NCBI GenBank assembly: GCA_964030785.1
Contig: OZ034977.1
Span: forward strand, 28,779,152-28,843,151
Length of the DNA stretch: 64,000 nucleotides
DNA from: Siderastrea siderea
Lineage: Eukaryota > Cnidaria > Anthozoa > Scleractinia > Rhizangiidae
Direction of reading: 5' to 3'
The notes below the pieces were generated by a model that was given only the letters and a program-made list of their open reading frames with translations, ran no database searches and had not been told where the DNA came from. Positions within the stretch are counted from its first letter, which is position 1; each line of letters opens with the position of its first letter. The position numbers were made by a program, and so were the translations under genes. Positions 49,301-59,600 of this stretch are shown in pieces.

Positions 49301-50415
49301 CAATTAGCCAAACGAACGTATAGAAACGGTAACGGATCGTTGAAGTTAAAAATATGTTCAACGGTTCACAGAATGGCATTTGGCACTCAATAACACGTAT
49401 TCTATGGGAGCCTGTATTAAGCGGACACCCTGTGTTAAGCAAAATCACTACGGTATTCCCCGAGGGTGTCTTCTTAACACTTATTCAGACCGGAGCGGGG
49501 ACTCTGTCCGCCCGAGCTTATGACGATGTTATTTTTATTTATTTTTTTATGTGCAAAATAAAGCCACCAGACATGGTGACTTTTTCTGAAATTTATCTGG
49601 AAACTTACAGGGCAGATTTGCTATCTGGCCTGCAGGTTTAGTTTCGTTGTCATAGCTTTTATCTTCTTGGAGTTGGGGAGGGGAAAGGAGGGGAGGGGAG
49701 GGGAGGGGGGGGGAGGCGGAATTACTTTTATTACTGTAATGCAGTACACTACACTGTACTAAACGTTTCTTTCTACTTTACTTTGTTTCATTTTGCTTTC
49801 CTTATTTGAAGTTGTAATTGATGTAATTATTTCACTTCACCTTACCGAAGTTTACTTCGCTTCAGTTCGTCTCGCTCTTCTCTACTTTACCCTAGTTGAA
49901 GTTTTAATGTTATTTATTTCACTTCCCTTCACCGCACTTCACTTTGCTTTTCTTTGCTTTACCTTATCCTCCCCTCCCCTTCCCTACCCCACTATAACGC
50001 GCCCTACCCTACCCTACCTTACCTTATCTTACCTTACCTTACTTAATATTTTTTATAGGTCGTCGTGTGGCTGAGTTAGAGATTTACCTGTTTGTCTGCA
50101 AGGTGAGTTTTATTGTACAGTCAGTCTCAGAACTCTTTCATGAGGTCAGCCCGTGAGAGCCCAAGGTGATGGTACACAGTGTGAGGCTGGGACGGAAAAA
50201 GGGATGAAAACAAAGACTATTTTCGCCCAGAAGATCATACAAGATGTATTGCTGATATTGTTTTGCATAAAGTATTCTCTGTTTGCTCTCGCTTTCTCTT
50301 GTAGTTACTTCAGCGGTTCCGCTTAGAGTACCACCACGAGCCACTGGAGTTGTATCAGAAGCTGATAACTGTACCAGATAGACCTGTTAAGATCAAGTTT
50401 GTTGACCGCCTGTAA
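32018..50415 (+). CDS. Mitochondrial-clan cytochrome P450, copy 2 (exon 1 split by a foldback element)
   Basis: Exons: 32018-32186 continuing at 33427-33743 (one exon split by an insertion), 36063-36262, 36948-37241, 38224-38318, 42837-43003, 43802-43880, 48839-48995, 50059-50102, 50305-50415. Without the insertion it encodes about 541 residues, with a basic presequence-like start (MYSSTIALRRNLL). Visible motifs are RPFEEIP, AGGVDNTSNA in the I-helix (Asn where copy 1 has Thr), KESMR, KPERW, and FGFGTRMCLG running into RRVAELE. All splice sites outside exon 1 are canonical and all frames open, so this is the best preserved copy. The insertion brings an in-frame stop. However, a CAG|GTAGCC donor (32192) and a TTTCAG acceptor (33387) inside it would remove most of it and add only 17 codons in frame. 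Exon 3 has one extra codon and exon 4 one fewer than the sister copies. The start at 32018 was chosen by homology over the ATG at 32006. Confidence 0.85.
32187..33426. mobile_element. 1.24-kb foldback element inside copy 2 exon 1
   Basis: Two 592-base arms (32187-32778 and 32835-33426) are nearly perfect inverted copies around a 56-base loop. The tips are CACAGGTAGCC and GGCTACCTGTG. GCGCGAC directly repeats on both flanks (32180-32186, 33427-33433). Removing the element and one repeat restores the reading frame exactly (DARPFEEIP). The identical 94-codon frames on opposite strands of the two arms are a consequence of the palindrome. High arm identity suggests a recent insertion. The superfamily is not determined. 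Confidence 0.9.
33900..34145. repeat. TGATCCC-based degenerate minisatellite
   Basis: Repeated TGATCCC/GATCTC words at irregular spacing in copy 2 intron 1, with no other signal. Confidence 0.55.
37940..38085. repeat. AT-rich TTAA/TTTA microsatellite
   Basis: Tandem TAAT and TTTA tetranucleotides in copy 2 intron 3, followed by ATT-rich simple sequence to about 38100. Confidence 0.9.
39061..40704 (-). CDS. Tigger-type DDE transposase
   Basis: An unbroken frame of 547 codons if the ATG at 40704 (MASRPSAKRKRKDF) is used; an upstream ATG at 40770 would add 22 residues. Domains in order are a CENP-B-like N-terminal HTH (about residues 10-60, FTASEKVQIIEY), a second Tc5-type HTH (about 80-150, with WLDRFKKRYNI), and a DDE catalytic domain. 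The catalytic region carries NMDETG, LFLDNAPCHPP and NCTSRLQPLDLG, which give the three acidic residues. The C-terminal tail is acidic and Ser-rich. It cuts and pastes the element at TA sites. The absence of stops or frameshifts and the intact ends suggest recent activity. It resembles the TIGD4/TIGD6 group of pogo-derived proteins. Confidence 0.9.
   Translation of the reverse strand: MASRPSAKRKRKDFTASEKVQIIEYKKENPNARVRAIAETFVCGKSQIQSILAKGNEILEDYSANKNAHSKRARVSPMKNLDEATYEWYQKARTKNIPVTGPMLQEKAKRASEELGDSTFKASNGWLDRFKKRYNITSKVVSGEAGGVSEETVSSWKERLPSILSGYSPENVLNMDETGQFFRALPNRSLTEVSKQCTGGKKSKERITCAFFVNAAGHCEKPIVIGKSKSPRCFEAIRDTSQLPCSYFSQPKAWMDFNILDDVLSKLNRKLTRENRNVILFLDNAPCHPPDMKGKYDHIKIVFFPPNCTSRLQPLDLGIIQTFKLKYMKLMLTHVVSKIDDCDSATEVCKSVDLLQAIRWIGQAWETVSESTIKKCFVKAGFLSADESLVSFPAEHREFDPFEELESGKLAQVNSLLCDASSRSSSDIPSAVEALEATSALPTCKELSANWEEEFFSDLSASSSQDPGQDKDSDDDLIEVNSQAKEVKVKSMREAMTMLEDLTEYLTTENLTETANSLAKVLSHLQSAWLYRKLKTSVQSKVTDFFK
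40705..40894. promoter_or_regulatory. Shared divergent intergenic region of the Tigger element
   Basis: Only 190 bases separate the starts of the transposase (- strand) and the HIRAN-like gene (+ strand). This is room for a bidirectional promoter. No TATA box is obvious. The role is inferred from the head-to-head layout. Confidence 0.35.
40895..41380 (+). CDS. HIRAN-like domain protein carried by the Tigger element
   Basis: An intact 161-codon frame. Residues about 10-60 read IRGFHVYKDWWTP, then EPENAEDKNAVAVL, then VIGHIPYHLAN. This is the layout of HIRAN domains (aromatic strand, EPxNxxDxNAVAV, then VGHIPxxLA), known in HLTF and Rad5 to bind 3' ends of single-stranded DNA. The C-terminal 30 residues are Lys/Arg-rich (SKRKKPTSDGYSKRQRK), suiting nuclear import or DNA binding. 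An AATAAA lies about 95 bases past the stop. It is divergent from the transposase and inside its inverted repeats, so I infer an accessory protein of the transposon. Function is not demonstrated. Confidence 0.7.
   Translation: MDDHRTLKISSWIRGFHVYKDWWTPTCGEILPLQPEPENAEDKNAVAVLKESRVIGHIPYHLANTKNRTGIVTHFISKPTNRGLVEVCGKAVNRGGGLGMEIPCVYIFDGPNKHVDLLEQLIDVDNNPAVRTEAVADTSGKQRTSKRKKPTSDGYSKRQRK
42008..42253. mobile_element. MITE, GGGCCCAGTTGTTC family
   Basis: The ends are GGGCCCAGTTGTTCGAA and GAACAACTGGGCCC. The element is about 246 bases and palindromic near the ends (GTTAACTGTGG/TTAATCC words), with no coding capacity. It lies 57 bases beyond the Tigger right end in copy 2 intron 4. Confidence 0.65.
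43237..43319. repeat. AG dinucleotide microsatellite
   Basis: About 41 uninterrupted AG units in copy 2 intron 5. The Arg/Glu open frame across it is an artefact. Confidence 0.97.
45551..45690. repeat. Near-perfect 140-base hairpin
   Basis: GGTTAGACAATGAACGC at the left is the complement of the right end (GCGTTCATTGTCTAACC). The pairing continues through TATGGGATATAG and GATAGAATGCCAC to a small GGCCTGCGGCC loop. It is a MITE nested in the 2.5-kb element. Confidence 0.8.
46045..46677 (-). CDS. Unknown protein encoded by the 2.5-kb element
   Basis: A 210-codon intact frame; MGVYVEQYAAFWLEQDG may be the true start, since the first 24 residues overlap the element's terminal region. The N-terminal half has LEQDGFPIRKIARHF, which looks like a helix-turn-helix, and YPIFEWTKTSK. 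Residues about 130-165 form a highly charged helix or coiled coil (KEREIQESREKERARRERK), followed by DGPPESM and a C-terminal KKELVQKVKEARQ helix. I do not recognise the family. Its place inside inverted repeats suggests a transposition protein, or part of one, but no catalytic triad is visible. Confidence 0.45.
   Translation of the reverse strand: MLTTLSIFNFYEKIEETVSPVRKEMGVYVEQYAAFWLEQDGFPIRKIARHFNNPSVKSAYPIFEWTKTSKRDKITALIDVAHVASRGDTTWSLELKRRYIWCPIKSLIMTLETNTVNGSDCIKEEDVAKIEEMLPRLESLVKEREIQESREKERARRERKDGPPESMTIVLLKEVLREISVIFKPNLPKKELVQKVKEARQKLGDRSECA
47086..47956 (-). mobile_element. Tigger-type deletion derivative with GTCCGAAA arrays
   Basis: TA flanks the ends (47084-47085, 47957-47958). 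The tips CGTTACTTGCAAAAATTTT and the complement CATTACTTCCAAAAAATTT match imperfectly. Four to five GTCCGAAA repeats lie inside each end. On the - strand a C-terminal remnant survives, including FKIDDSKRFLLLRLKELI and an acidic SDNEEDLSIVLIDDEAAED tail ending near 47400. This looks like the end of a pogo/Tigger transposase that has lost its catalytic core. Confidence 0.6.
49675..50045. repeat. Low-complexity purine then pyrimidine tract before copy 2 exon 8
   Basis: A GGGGA-rich block (49675-49722) is followed by degenerate TTACTTT and CCTTACC repeats that run into the exon 8 acceptor at 50058. The long pyrimidine run may stand in for the normal polypyrimidine tract. No gene is seen. Confidence 0.7.
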
Positions 50416-50889
50416 GACCCATCGTGTAGTCGCCCTCAAGATCAATTGCCGGACCGATGTGCAGAAAGCCATCAATAGCTTTGACTTCTGTTGGGGACTC
50501 TTTAATTTCAACAGTCGTGACAAACTAAACAAGAACATGACCTGTTATTTACTTAGCGTGGAAAATGTTCAAACGACAAGCGACCGAAATATGGCTCAAA
50601 GGGGATGGAATGTTTAGCATTACACGTTTGTATCACTGTTCATGTAAATATTTTGTTCGATTTTATTAATTGCTTGAAATGGTGAAAAATTAAGGGACAC
50701 GTGGATCAGAGGAAAGTAGACTACGTAGGTCAGGGAAAAGTACCTCGTTGGTAACAAACTCCCAGGCAGCCTAAGCTCACAGTGAGAGGATCTCAAACGA
50801 ACGTAAGCTTGACTATAAAACAATTGAGAAATAGTGGTTTAGTTTCTAAAGAAACTGCGGTGCTGCGTCGGTGGGAAAGTGAAACACAA

Positions 50890-51330
50890 ACTTTGGATTT
50901 ATCAACTGAGTTAATGGTAAGGTAAATTGACCAGCGTAGAGAAATTGAAAACTGACGTTTCAGCATTAGCCCTTCGTCAGAGGGCCACAGATTGCCATGT
51001 GTTCCCTAGAATGATCAGGGATATTGGACTGTCGGCCGACTGGTTTGATTGCGTCCCTGTTATTTTATTTCGACGTCTAGAGAAAAAATCTGTTTCACTT
51101 AATCCCCATGGTATCAACGAACACTTTTCATTCAACTAATTTATTCTTGTCTTTTACGTTGCCATTCTCCTAACAATAGCTAGCTGCACCGTTCTCCATA
51201 TAATTATCCCTTTCACAACCCGCAATTCCTTGATTCCCTCTGACGAAGGGCTAACGCTCGAAAGGTCAGTTTTCAATTTCTCTACGGTGGCCAATTTACC
51301 TTATCAACTCAGTTCATAAATCCAAATTTG
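50890..51330. mobile_element. TIR element with GACGAAGGGCTAACGC ends
   Basis: The left arm (TTTGGATTTATCAACTGAG ... GGTAAATTGACCAGCGTAG ... CCTTCGTCAGAGGG) is mirrored by the right arm ending at about 51330. The arms are about 120 bases and the interior is unique. There is no coding capacity. Confidence 0.6.
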
Positions 51331-51890
51331 GTGTTATGACACTATTGGAGTGGGCGGACGAGTTGCTTGTCAGGGAAGAGTTAGAGTTGTTTATATGGAT
51401 TACCTTCTACACTGAAATATCATCCATGTTATGACCTCATGACCTAACTGACACTCCTTTTAAAGGCTTCTTTTGAAAGAAAAAATCCTTTGCATTTTAG
51501 GCAAATCACTGTTAGATACTCGGCTGGCGGACAGTCGTCAGGCTAGTGATGACGTACAAAGTCACGAACAATTTAACTGCATTAGAGGCACTACCTTATG
51601 AGTACAAAAGACAGACAAGGCAATACCATGCGAAGAAGTTTCTCTCACTTGGTGTGACAATAAATAGCTACATTACATCTGAGGAATCTTGGAAAAGAAA
51701 ATGACTGCATTTTCTTTGTTGAAACTCTTCCCGCCCATCGTTTTGTGATATGTTCTTTTATGGTTATTAAACTGATAATGGGATGAAAAGGCTTTCCGGG
51801 CGGCAACCATAATATTTGTCATTGTTTAGTTGCGTATCCTCCTGCCCTTGGGGAAAAATAATAATTATTCCACTTCATCTAGCCTGAGAA

Positions 51891-52170
51891 AACAGAGGAC
51901 GTTTCGCGAGGTCGTCACTTGAGCGCTCTCAATACTACGTCTGAGTAACGAGCGCAGACATTCCATACTGATCCAGATCCCTACCCAGATCTAGGTAGTG
52001 CTTCTGATTGGTTGAAACGAGAGGGAATTTCTTTTCAACCAATCAGAAGCACTACCTAGGTCTGTGTTGTGAAACGTCATCAGTATGGAATTTCTGCGCT
52101 CGTTACTCAGAGGTCCTTTTGAGAGGGCTCAATTGGCGACCTCGCGAAACGTCGGCTGTTTTCTCAGGCT
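51891..52170. mobile_element. Foldback MITE
   Basis: AGCCTGAGAAAACAG at the left and CTGTTTTCTCAGGCT at the right are exact complements. The pairing continues through CGTTTCGCGAGGTCG, GTAACGAGCGCAGA and CAACCAATCAGAAGC. The whole 280 bases form one long hairpin. Confidence 0.8.
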
Positions 52171-52364
52171 GCGCTTCATCGAATTCATACCTTTTCTCTC
52201 TCACGACAGGATGGTAAAGAGGTCAGTGACACGTTTCGTGAAAGACAACCTCAAATCTAGGCCTGGTCCTTCCAAAAATGGTCCACTAGCAAGTCGACAT
52301 ATGATCTCGTTCAAAATGCATCTTGGCATTTTACTCGTGCGACTTATCTTGCTCCCCCAGCTAG

Positions 52365-53245
52365 AGTACTTCTGATTTCAAGTGACGGGGATGATCGAAT
52401 GGGGGCAAAACTCAAAACCCAAAAAAATCCCTAGGGCTTCCAACGAACCCAAAAAAATCCCTGGACCAAAAATTAACCCCCAAAAAATCCCATACCGAAT
52501 TTCCGAGCCTTAAAAATTTCCAGAAAGGAGTAACCCACAAGTCACAAGCGAAAGATACCAAGAATTCACTACAGCAAAAGGGAATTCCAGTGACGATAAA
52601 GCCGGGCAATAAACACGATCGATGAGACATCAGTTGAATGAATTGAAGCCTTGTTGGATACACCCCAGGGGCCCGGCCGTTTCTCGAAACTCCCGATAAC
52701 TTTCCGGGCCCGGTAAGTATTTTTTCGAGCTCATTTATTTATCAGCTAATAGTAATTAGTGGCGCAAACTTAGCAATATGCTTCACGAAATTATAAAGAT
52801 TAAAATGTAGCTTTCAAAATCAATAAAAATGTTATAGCTATTGGGGAATATTGTGCACCTAAAATAGTCTTCGGGCCCAGAAAGTTATCGGGAGTTTCGA
52901 GAAACGGGCCCCAGGACACTTTGCGGACTATTGTATAACCGGTTTTATGAAACAGGTGCAATGTAATGCGACACCATCGTTAAATATAATTAAAACAACC
53001 ACAAAACAAGTTTGGTTATCAGTACAGTACTAAAATTCGCAAATCTAGGCGGCCGGGATGCGCAGGCACTACCACAAATCTTCGGATTGTTTTGAATACC
53101 CCCCCCCCCCAAAAAAACCCTACTTAAATTAAACCACCCAAAAAAATACTTGCCAAATTTTCCTACCCAAAAATATCCCGGAACCCAAAATTTCAAACCC
53201 CACAAAATCCTTCGATCATGCCCGTCACTTAAAATCCGGAGTACC
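52365..53245. mobile_element. TIR element with a nested MITE (copy B)
   Basis: The ends are AGTACTTCTGATTTCAAG and TTAAAATCCGGAGTAC, with GTGACGGGGATGATCGAA inside. The body is made of CCCAAAAAAATCC-type words. A GTTTCTCGAAACTC-family MITE (52665-52915) is nested in it, dating that insertion as later. Confidence 0.6.
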
Positions 53246-53688
53246 CCCCCCCCCCGACTCGTTCCTAGATGCAGTGTTGCTTTGGTCAGCATGAATGTTC
53301 GCAGTCCTTATCCCTACAAATAACGTTATGTGTGATCCTTCAAGTCAGTTCAGTACTCTTTTTTCTGTAACCTCCCACTGTTAAAACGCATTTTGCACGA
53401 AATGCCAATTTCACTCTTCCAATCCGGAATTTCCCGGGACCTCGTCTTCACAACGAGTGCCTTACCGGAATTAAAGATGGTGACCTGACTTGTGTTTTGG
53501 TTCGGTGGGCAACATATTGTATTAATTTAATATGCTGTCGATATTGGCTTCGTTCTAAGCACTAAAGCAACGCCGATAAGCGGTTATCACAATCTAGCCT
53601 TCTGCAGTCGCTACAAAGTGACAGCAAGTCTATTTTTGCCGTTATATTTTCCTAGGCTGCGATCAGTCTTTCATTCACAGCTAGGGAG

Positions 53689-56600
53689 ATGCCAGTTTCT
53701 TCCAGCGTAGGCAGCGCCGCACTTCGTTCTCTTCAGGGGAGTCTTGTTCGAAGATCACGGAACCTTTTACCTTTAACTACACTCTGGAGGTCGCAGAAAA
53801 CAGAAGCAAGTCCGCTGGAAAGCCGAGAAACTGTAGACGTCCCTACAAATCTAGAAAACAAAGAATATCCGTGAGACCTTTCGAAGAGATACCAGGACCC
53901 AAGGCTGGCCTCAAATCCATAGTGGATTTTTATACAAAAACCGAAGGGTTTACCAAAGGTTTCAAGTTGACTGATCGCCGATTCGACGAATACGGCCCCA
54001 TTTTCAAACAGTTCATGATCAATGGCGCAGCAATGGTTCATGTAATTGACCCCGATGATTTTGAGAAAGTGTTTCGCGCCGAGGGAAAATATCCCCGGAG
54101 ACCTCCTATGGATATTTGGGTTGAGCACCGTAAGCGAAGGAACCATTTCCCAGGTGTATTTATGTCGTGAGTAGACATTTTGTTTCTTAATTAATATTAA
54201 ATAAATGAATGAAATCTTAGGGACTTCAACGTAACCGAAGTCCCGACACTAAATTAATGCATCCTGAGGCAATTCTGACAGTCCTCCCCAACCCTCCTTT
54301 AGCCCTCCCCTGTAATAAGGCTTCACATCATAAACATGAGCTTAACATCACAAGTTCAAACATAACTGGGAGATTCATTGTCTTCATGTCTAGGAGACCA
54401 GCCAGGAGATTTGGTCTGTATCCAGGAGTCTAGCTCCCAGATATGTGCACCTATCAGTGTTAATTAAGCCCCAGGATGGGGGGTAACACCCCTGGGAAAT
54501 TGACACACAAGACTGTCCCCTGGGTAGGGACTTTGAACATACGTGGTGTCCCAATTATTTTCTAGGGGCTGAAATGTGACAGTGGGGGGGGGGGGACAGG
54601 GGGGTGGGAGCCCAGGAGAATAGGGGGCAGAAGGGGTATGGGAGGCAGGAGAGGAAAGGGCGGGAGGTGGGAGTTCCAAAAGGGTGGGAAGTGGGAGAAA
54701 TATAGGAAAAATTAATCGAAAAAGGGCAAAAGGGAAGAAGTCAAGAAAAAAGGGGCGGGAGCTGGGATTCCAAGGTACAGGAGGCGGGAGGTTTCGACCC
54801 CCTGTCCCTCCCCCCCCCCACTTGACATTCACTAGTTGTTGAGGGGTAGGGTATTTGACTCTGGCTTCTGTCAAATTCCCTAGGGGTACATGGACATGTA
54901 TAAATTATACCTTGGTATGACAGCAGAGAAGAAAAGAGTGTGTAAAGATCAGAACACTCAGACGGTCTTTACTTAAGAAAGAGTTTAGTTGTGGGAATAC
55001 AAAAGTTTGGCTTTACCAATGAGCATTTATACTATAACCTAAATGTCCAAAAATCAGCAAACAAAATTTAAAATAAACAAAGTTAACACAATTATAATGC
55101 CCTTATTTATCACATGTTTACTGGACTCTCAATATTTTAGGGAAGGGGAAGAGTGGCACAGAATTCGACAAACCATTGCTCCCAAAATCATGCGTCCAAA
55201 AATAGTGGAGGAAAACATCGATAACTTTAATGCTGTAGCTGAGGATGCTATTGCAAGGTTTGTTAAACTGAAGGAAGGTTGTGGACCAGATGATCACATT
55301 CCTGACTTGGAATGGGAAATAAGCAAATGGTCCACAGAGAGTAAGTAAGTCACTGCATCTGTATACATCTTTCTGTGTAAAAAGCCCTGTTACACTAGGC
55401 AATCTTTTTTGCAACTTGTTTCGCAATTTTGTTGTGATACAAATTGTACGGAAAATTGCCCATGAGCATGCCTTGCAACTTTTTTGTAGTAACAATTGTT
55501 GTGAGAAGTAGAAGTCGGTACTACTTTTTGCAATGATCCTCGCAGTGCTGCAGCAAATTTTACCAGCGTTGCATTGAGGTGTCACACTAGGCAATGTTGC
55601 GTGCAACTTGTCTCGCAACGGCACAACAAAATTGTGGGACAAGTTGCAAGAAAAATTGCCTAGTACGCCTTTGTACACTTGCATCTATTCTTGGTTTGCA
55701 TCAGTATGACCTTATGCTAAAAGGCATAGGTTTTGCATCTTAAAGCACTAAAAAGTTGTTTAAAATTTTGACAGAATAAATCACAGATATATGCAAAAAT
55801 GTTATGAGAGCTTGGTGTTGTTAATCGACTAAAAGCCTGCATAAGTTATTGTTTTTAGTTCTTTGAGGTATAAAAAAGTGCAATTCTTGTTCTAGGTATA
55901 TAATTTATGGAAGGGGTACTGTTTTGATGAAAATATAAGTACATGTAAGGGTTTCAACCTTGGGGTCTAGCCTCCCGCACAAAGCCTTTTTGAGTCCCCC
56001 CTCCCCACAACTTCGATTCAATTCCTGGTTTCTATGTGTCACATAAGAGCTGAGATTGTCACTGGAGGTTGTTGAATCAATAATATATTGTACGCTCAGC
56101 TCAGCCTGGTAGCACTCTTATATTTGTACACTAACTGAAGGTTCCAACACCTACAGCTGTAGCATGCAGCACTGATGCCTTGAACATATTTTGTATCACA
56201 GTATGAAAAGTGAGGTTGATACTTTAATTAATATTTAATGTTTGAATGACTAAATTTTGTAAAATAATTTTTCAGGTATTGGAACCTTAGCATTTGATGC
56301 TCGTCTGGGATTGTATGAAGACTCTCCAAAACAGGAAGCCCTGAAATTTATCGAGGAAGTTCAAAACTTTTTCAGGCTTTCTCACAAGCTTATGTTTAGC
56401 ATACCAAGCACAATTGCTCGGAAGTATGTAGATACACCAACATTCAAGAAGTTCCTTGAGTGCGGTGATACTGTCTTAGATCTTGGGCAGAGCTTTGTTG
56501 ACAGGAAAATGAAGGAACTTAAAGAAATGACAGAGAAAGGAATTGACCCTTCTGCTAACACTCAAGGTGTGTAATGCATGTGTACCATTAAAGCATGAAG

Positions 56601-59600
56601 AAGGGAATGCTGATTAGGAGGGGGGAGGGTGAGGGGTGGCAGCTTGGTTAGTAGTCACCAGTAGACAGAGCTTACTTTGCGCTGTATCTTTATTCCATGA
56701 AGAAATGCTCTTAGCAATTTTTCGAACTTAGGTTATTACACTACTCTAGTAAATAAGAAAGAAAAAGTAGTGAGTACAGTGACCACCATTTTAAAAGGAC
56801 TTAAAAAACCAAGTTTTCCTGCAAAGTGGCCTACTTGAAGACATCTACAAGTACTGATTTGGCACTTCTCTGTTGCACTATTCCTAAATCTCAACTAGTT
56901 TTATTTTAACTCTGACCACATAATGAGGGTGTGTCAGGGTCTGTAGGTATGGAATGGGGAAGAGGCGTACGACTCTATATGAGGGAAAGAAAGGCTTCTA
57001 ACAAGGTTTTCACAGTTTGCAATGCCTGCCACATACAAGAACCACTTTAAAAAAATGTTAACTTGATCTGATTGAGAAAAGAATAGTCCATAATACACTG
57101 AGAATAATACCCAGCTCTTGAAACACTACTGATTTTAAAGCTCATGCAGTTTGGCAGTTACCTGCTACCAGCACTTTTACAACGACCAAAGCTGCAATTT
57201 TGCCAAAGTTATGAAATAAATTTTTAATATTTCCCATTAGATACAGGCTCCACGTTTCACTGTCTAGCAACATAGAAGTATTTTCACTCTCACCGATATG
57301 GTAACTTTAAGAACTTTAATTTCACATCCTTGCTATTAAATTTGTTTTCCTGTTATCTACAGTTGTGCCACTGTTGACATACTTACTCACAAAGGAAGAG
57401 CTAACGCCCATGGAAGTAAACGGCCATGCAATTGATGTGGTGGCGGCTGCTGTTGATAATGTAAGTAACAACTGCGATAAAGTTACCTCTCTGAAAACAA
57501 ATTATTTTGAAGTATTGTGTACAGTCATGCAGATATCACTCCAGGAAAAATGAAATGCAATCAGCAGTTGTCATTTGGTTTGTGGTGGGAAGGGCGGGGT
57601 GAGGGGGGGGGGGGATAATGACCCTCATTCATACCCTTTACTCCTAGTCCTGCTACTTCTTTGGTACAGGTGTAGTTGTCACCTGTTTTGAGCTCTCTCT
57701 CTCTCTCTCTCTCTCTTGCAAGCAAGGGCTTTGGCAGAAAGATGTGAGTGCCCACTCTTAGAGCAAATTCATGGAAACTGCATCAAGTCTTTTACGGTTT
57801 TATGAGAGAAAACTTCCAGGGAGCTCTCTTTTCGTTGACTGGCTAAAATCGTAACGTCATAAACAGCCAGCAAAAGAGGTGACAGGAAATTCACAGGTCG
57901 CCTACATATTCGGAAATACTTCTTTGTACTCTTTCCTCAGTACAAAAGCATTATTAATAACAAAGCCTGTAGGAGCCACCTTAAATAAACTAAAATGAAA
58001 TAAAAGTAGTCAAAAATATTACAAACTAATTGCGATTTTGAGACAGCAATACTGAACTATATCGACGGTTAGTTGGAAGAAAATATATTCCATATAGGGG
58101 GAATATATTTAGCATTATTTTTTATTTTGCTTAATACAGACAGCAAATTCCGTTCTGTGGTGGTTGTATAATCTAGCAAGATTTCCTCACATCCAAGAGA
58201 AACTTTACCAGGAGGTGGAGAATGTTGTGGGAATAGGTGGAGAAGTCACAGCCAAGAGCATTGCCAAGCTTCGTTTTCTCAAGGCTTGTTTGAAGGAATC
58301 CATGAGGTGAGCCTTTAGACAAGTAGACTATGATAATCGACCTTTTTTCGTCTGATCTTACGCACAAGTAAGATGTTAATTAGTGTAGCTCGGTATGCAA
58401 CCCTTTGCGCCATCTTCTTACATTGTAGAAAAATTACGCGTAGAAAGAGACTGTTCACAGGAAACCCAGGTGACTCAAGTTAGAAGTGTTTCACACATGG
58501 CAGTAACTCAGTAGATCACACTTTAATTTAGGATTTCATCCAAAAACTTGAATGCTATTAACACTGTGCACAGCCTTGTAGCAGCAGTAAAGGTAACACT
58601 TGGGGATTTCATTCAAATATTCTTAAACCACAGTTAGGTAGAATCACCTTGTTCAGATAAGAGCACCCCAGGAGGTTCTCGCATTTACAAGTTTGTTTGA
58701 ATGCTCACGTTTTGAGGCCACAGTCATATTCACTGATGCGTTGATTCTGTTCCTTCTGAAGGTTGACACCCGTTACTGTGGGCCTTGCAAGGATAATGGA
58801 CCAAGATGTTGTGTTATCTGGATACAATGTTCCAGCACAAGTGAGTGTTGATAATCGCAGGGCATTCTAATGAACGTCTATCTAAGCTGTGGAGGCAATA
58901 TTAACTGCTTACCAATGGACCCTTTACTTGTCACTTCTGACACTTGTTTACTTTACTGCTATATCAGGGTCCTTAAAGTTCACTTCCCCGCTGCTGCTCT
59001 AGAGGTCTAAGTTCAAACTGTTTTTTGTTGTTGTTGTTGTTATTGTCTTCTGATATATGATTGTTATTCCATTGTAGACCTGGGTAATAATGGAACTGTA
59101 TTGCACAGCACACTCGGAAAAGTACTTTAAAGACCCTTTGGAGTTTAAACCCGAGCGCTGGCTGAGAGAAAACAAAGACGAAAACCATGCTTTTTCCAAT
59201 CTGCCATTTGGATTCGGAACTCGTATGTGTGCAGGTATGAAAAGTTACTGCCTTAAAACACTTTACAATATTTTATATAAGCGACGCTTACGAGAGGTTA
59301 GACCATAGGGAATCTGAATTTTGATTTGTTAGTTTCAGAATCTTGTTATTACCAACACAATCAAATTTAGAACATATGTTGGTGGTGTATTACATTTCAG
59401 TAGACACCACCCCTTTATGCGTAACTGTTACCGGAGTCCGAGACCGCAGATTGACAGTTCAACACACTCAACTCGAGACCAGGCGCCACATAGGTTGTGA
59501 TTTTATTCAGGTACAAATAGTGTATATCACATCTACAGATGAGTCATTTCACGGTTGATTGGTAACGTACTATACAAATGCGCCGTGTGTTAGATCGTGT

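Larger units (their letters stand above)
50416..53688. other. Intergenic region between P450 copies 2 and 3, filled with MITEs
   Basis: Besides the three elements listed separately, nothing coding is seen. Unlike copies 1 and 2, copy 3 lacks the duplicated flank found at 1-3474 and 27240-30495. The C-rich frame at 52990-53292 lies in repeats. The copy 3 promoter should be in the last few hundred bases. Confidence 0.5.

Noticed and set aside
54464..54874. Proline-rich - strand frame of 136 codons
   Set aside because: Produced by G/C homopolymer-rich repeat sequence in copy 3 intron 1; no motif.
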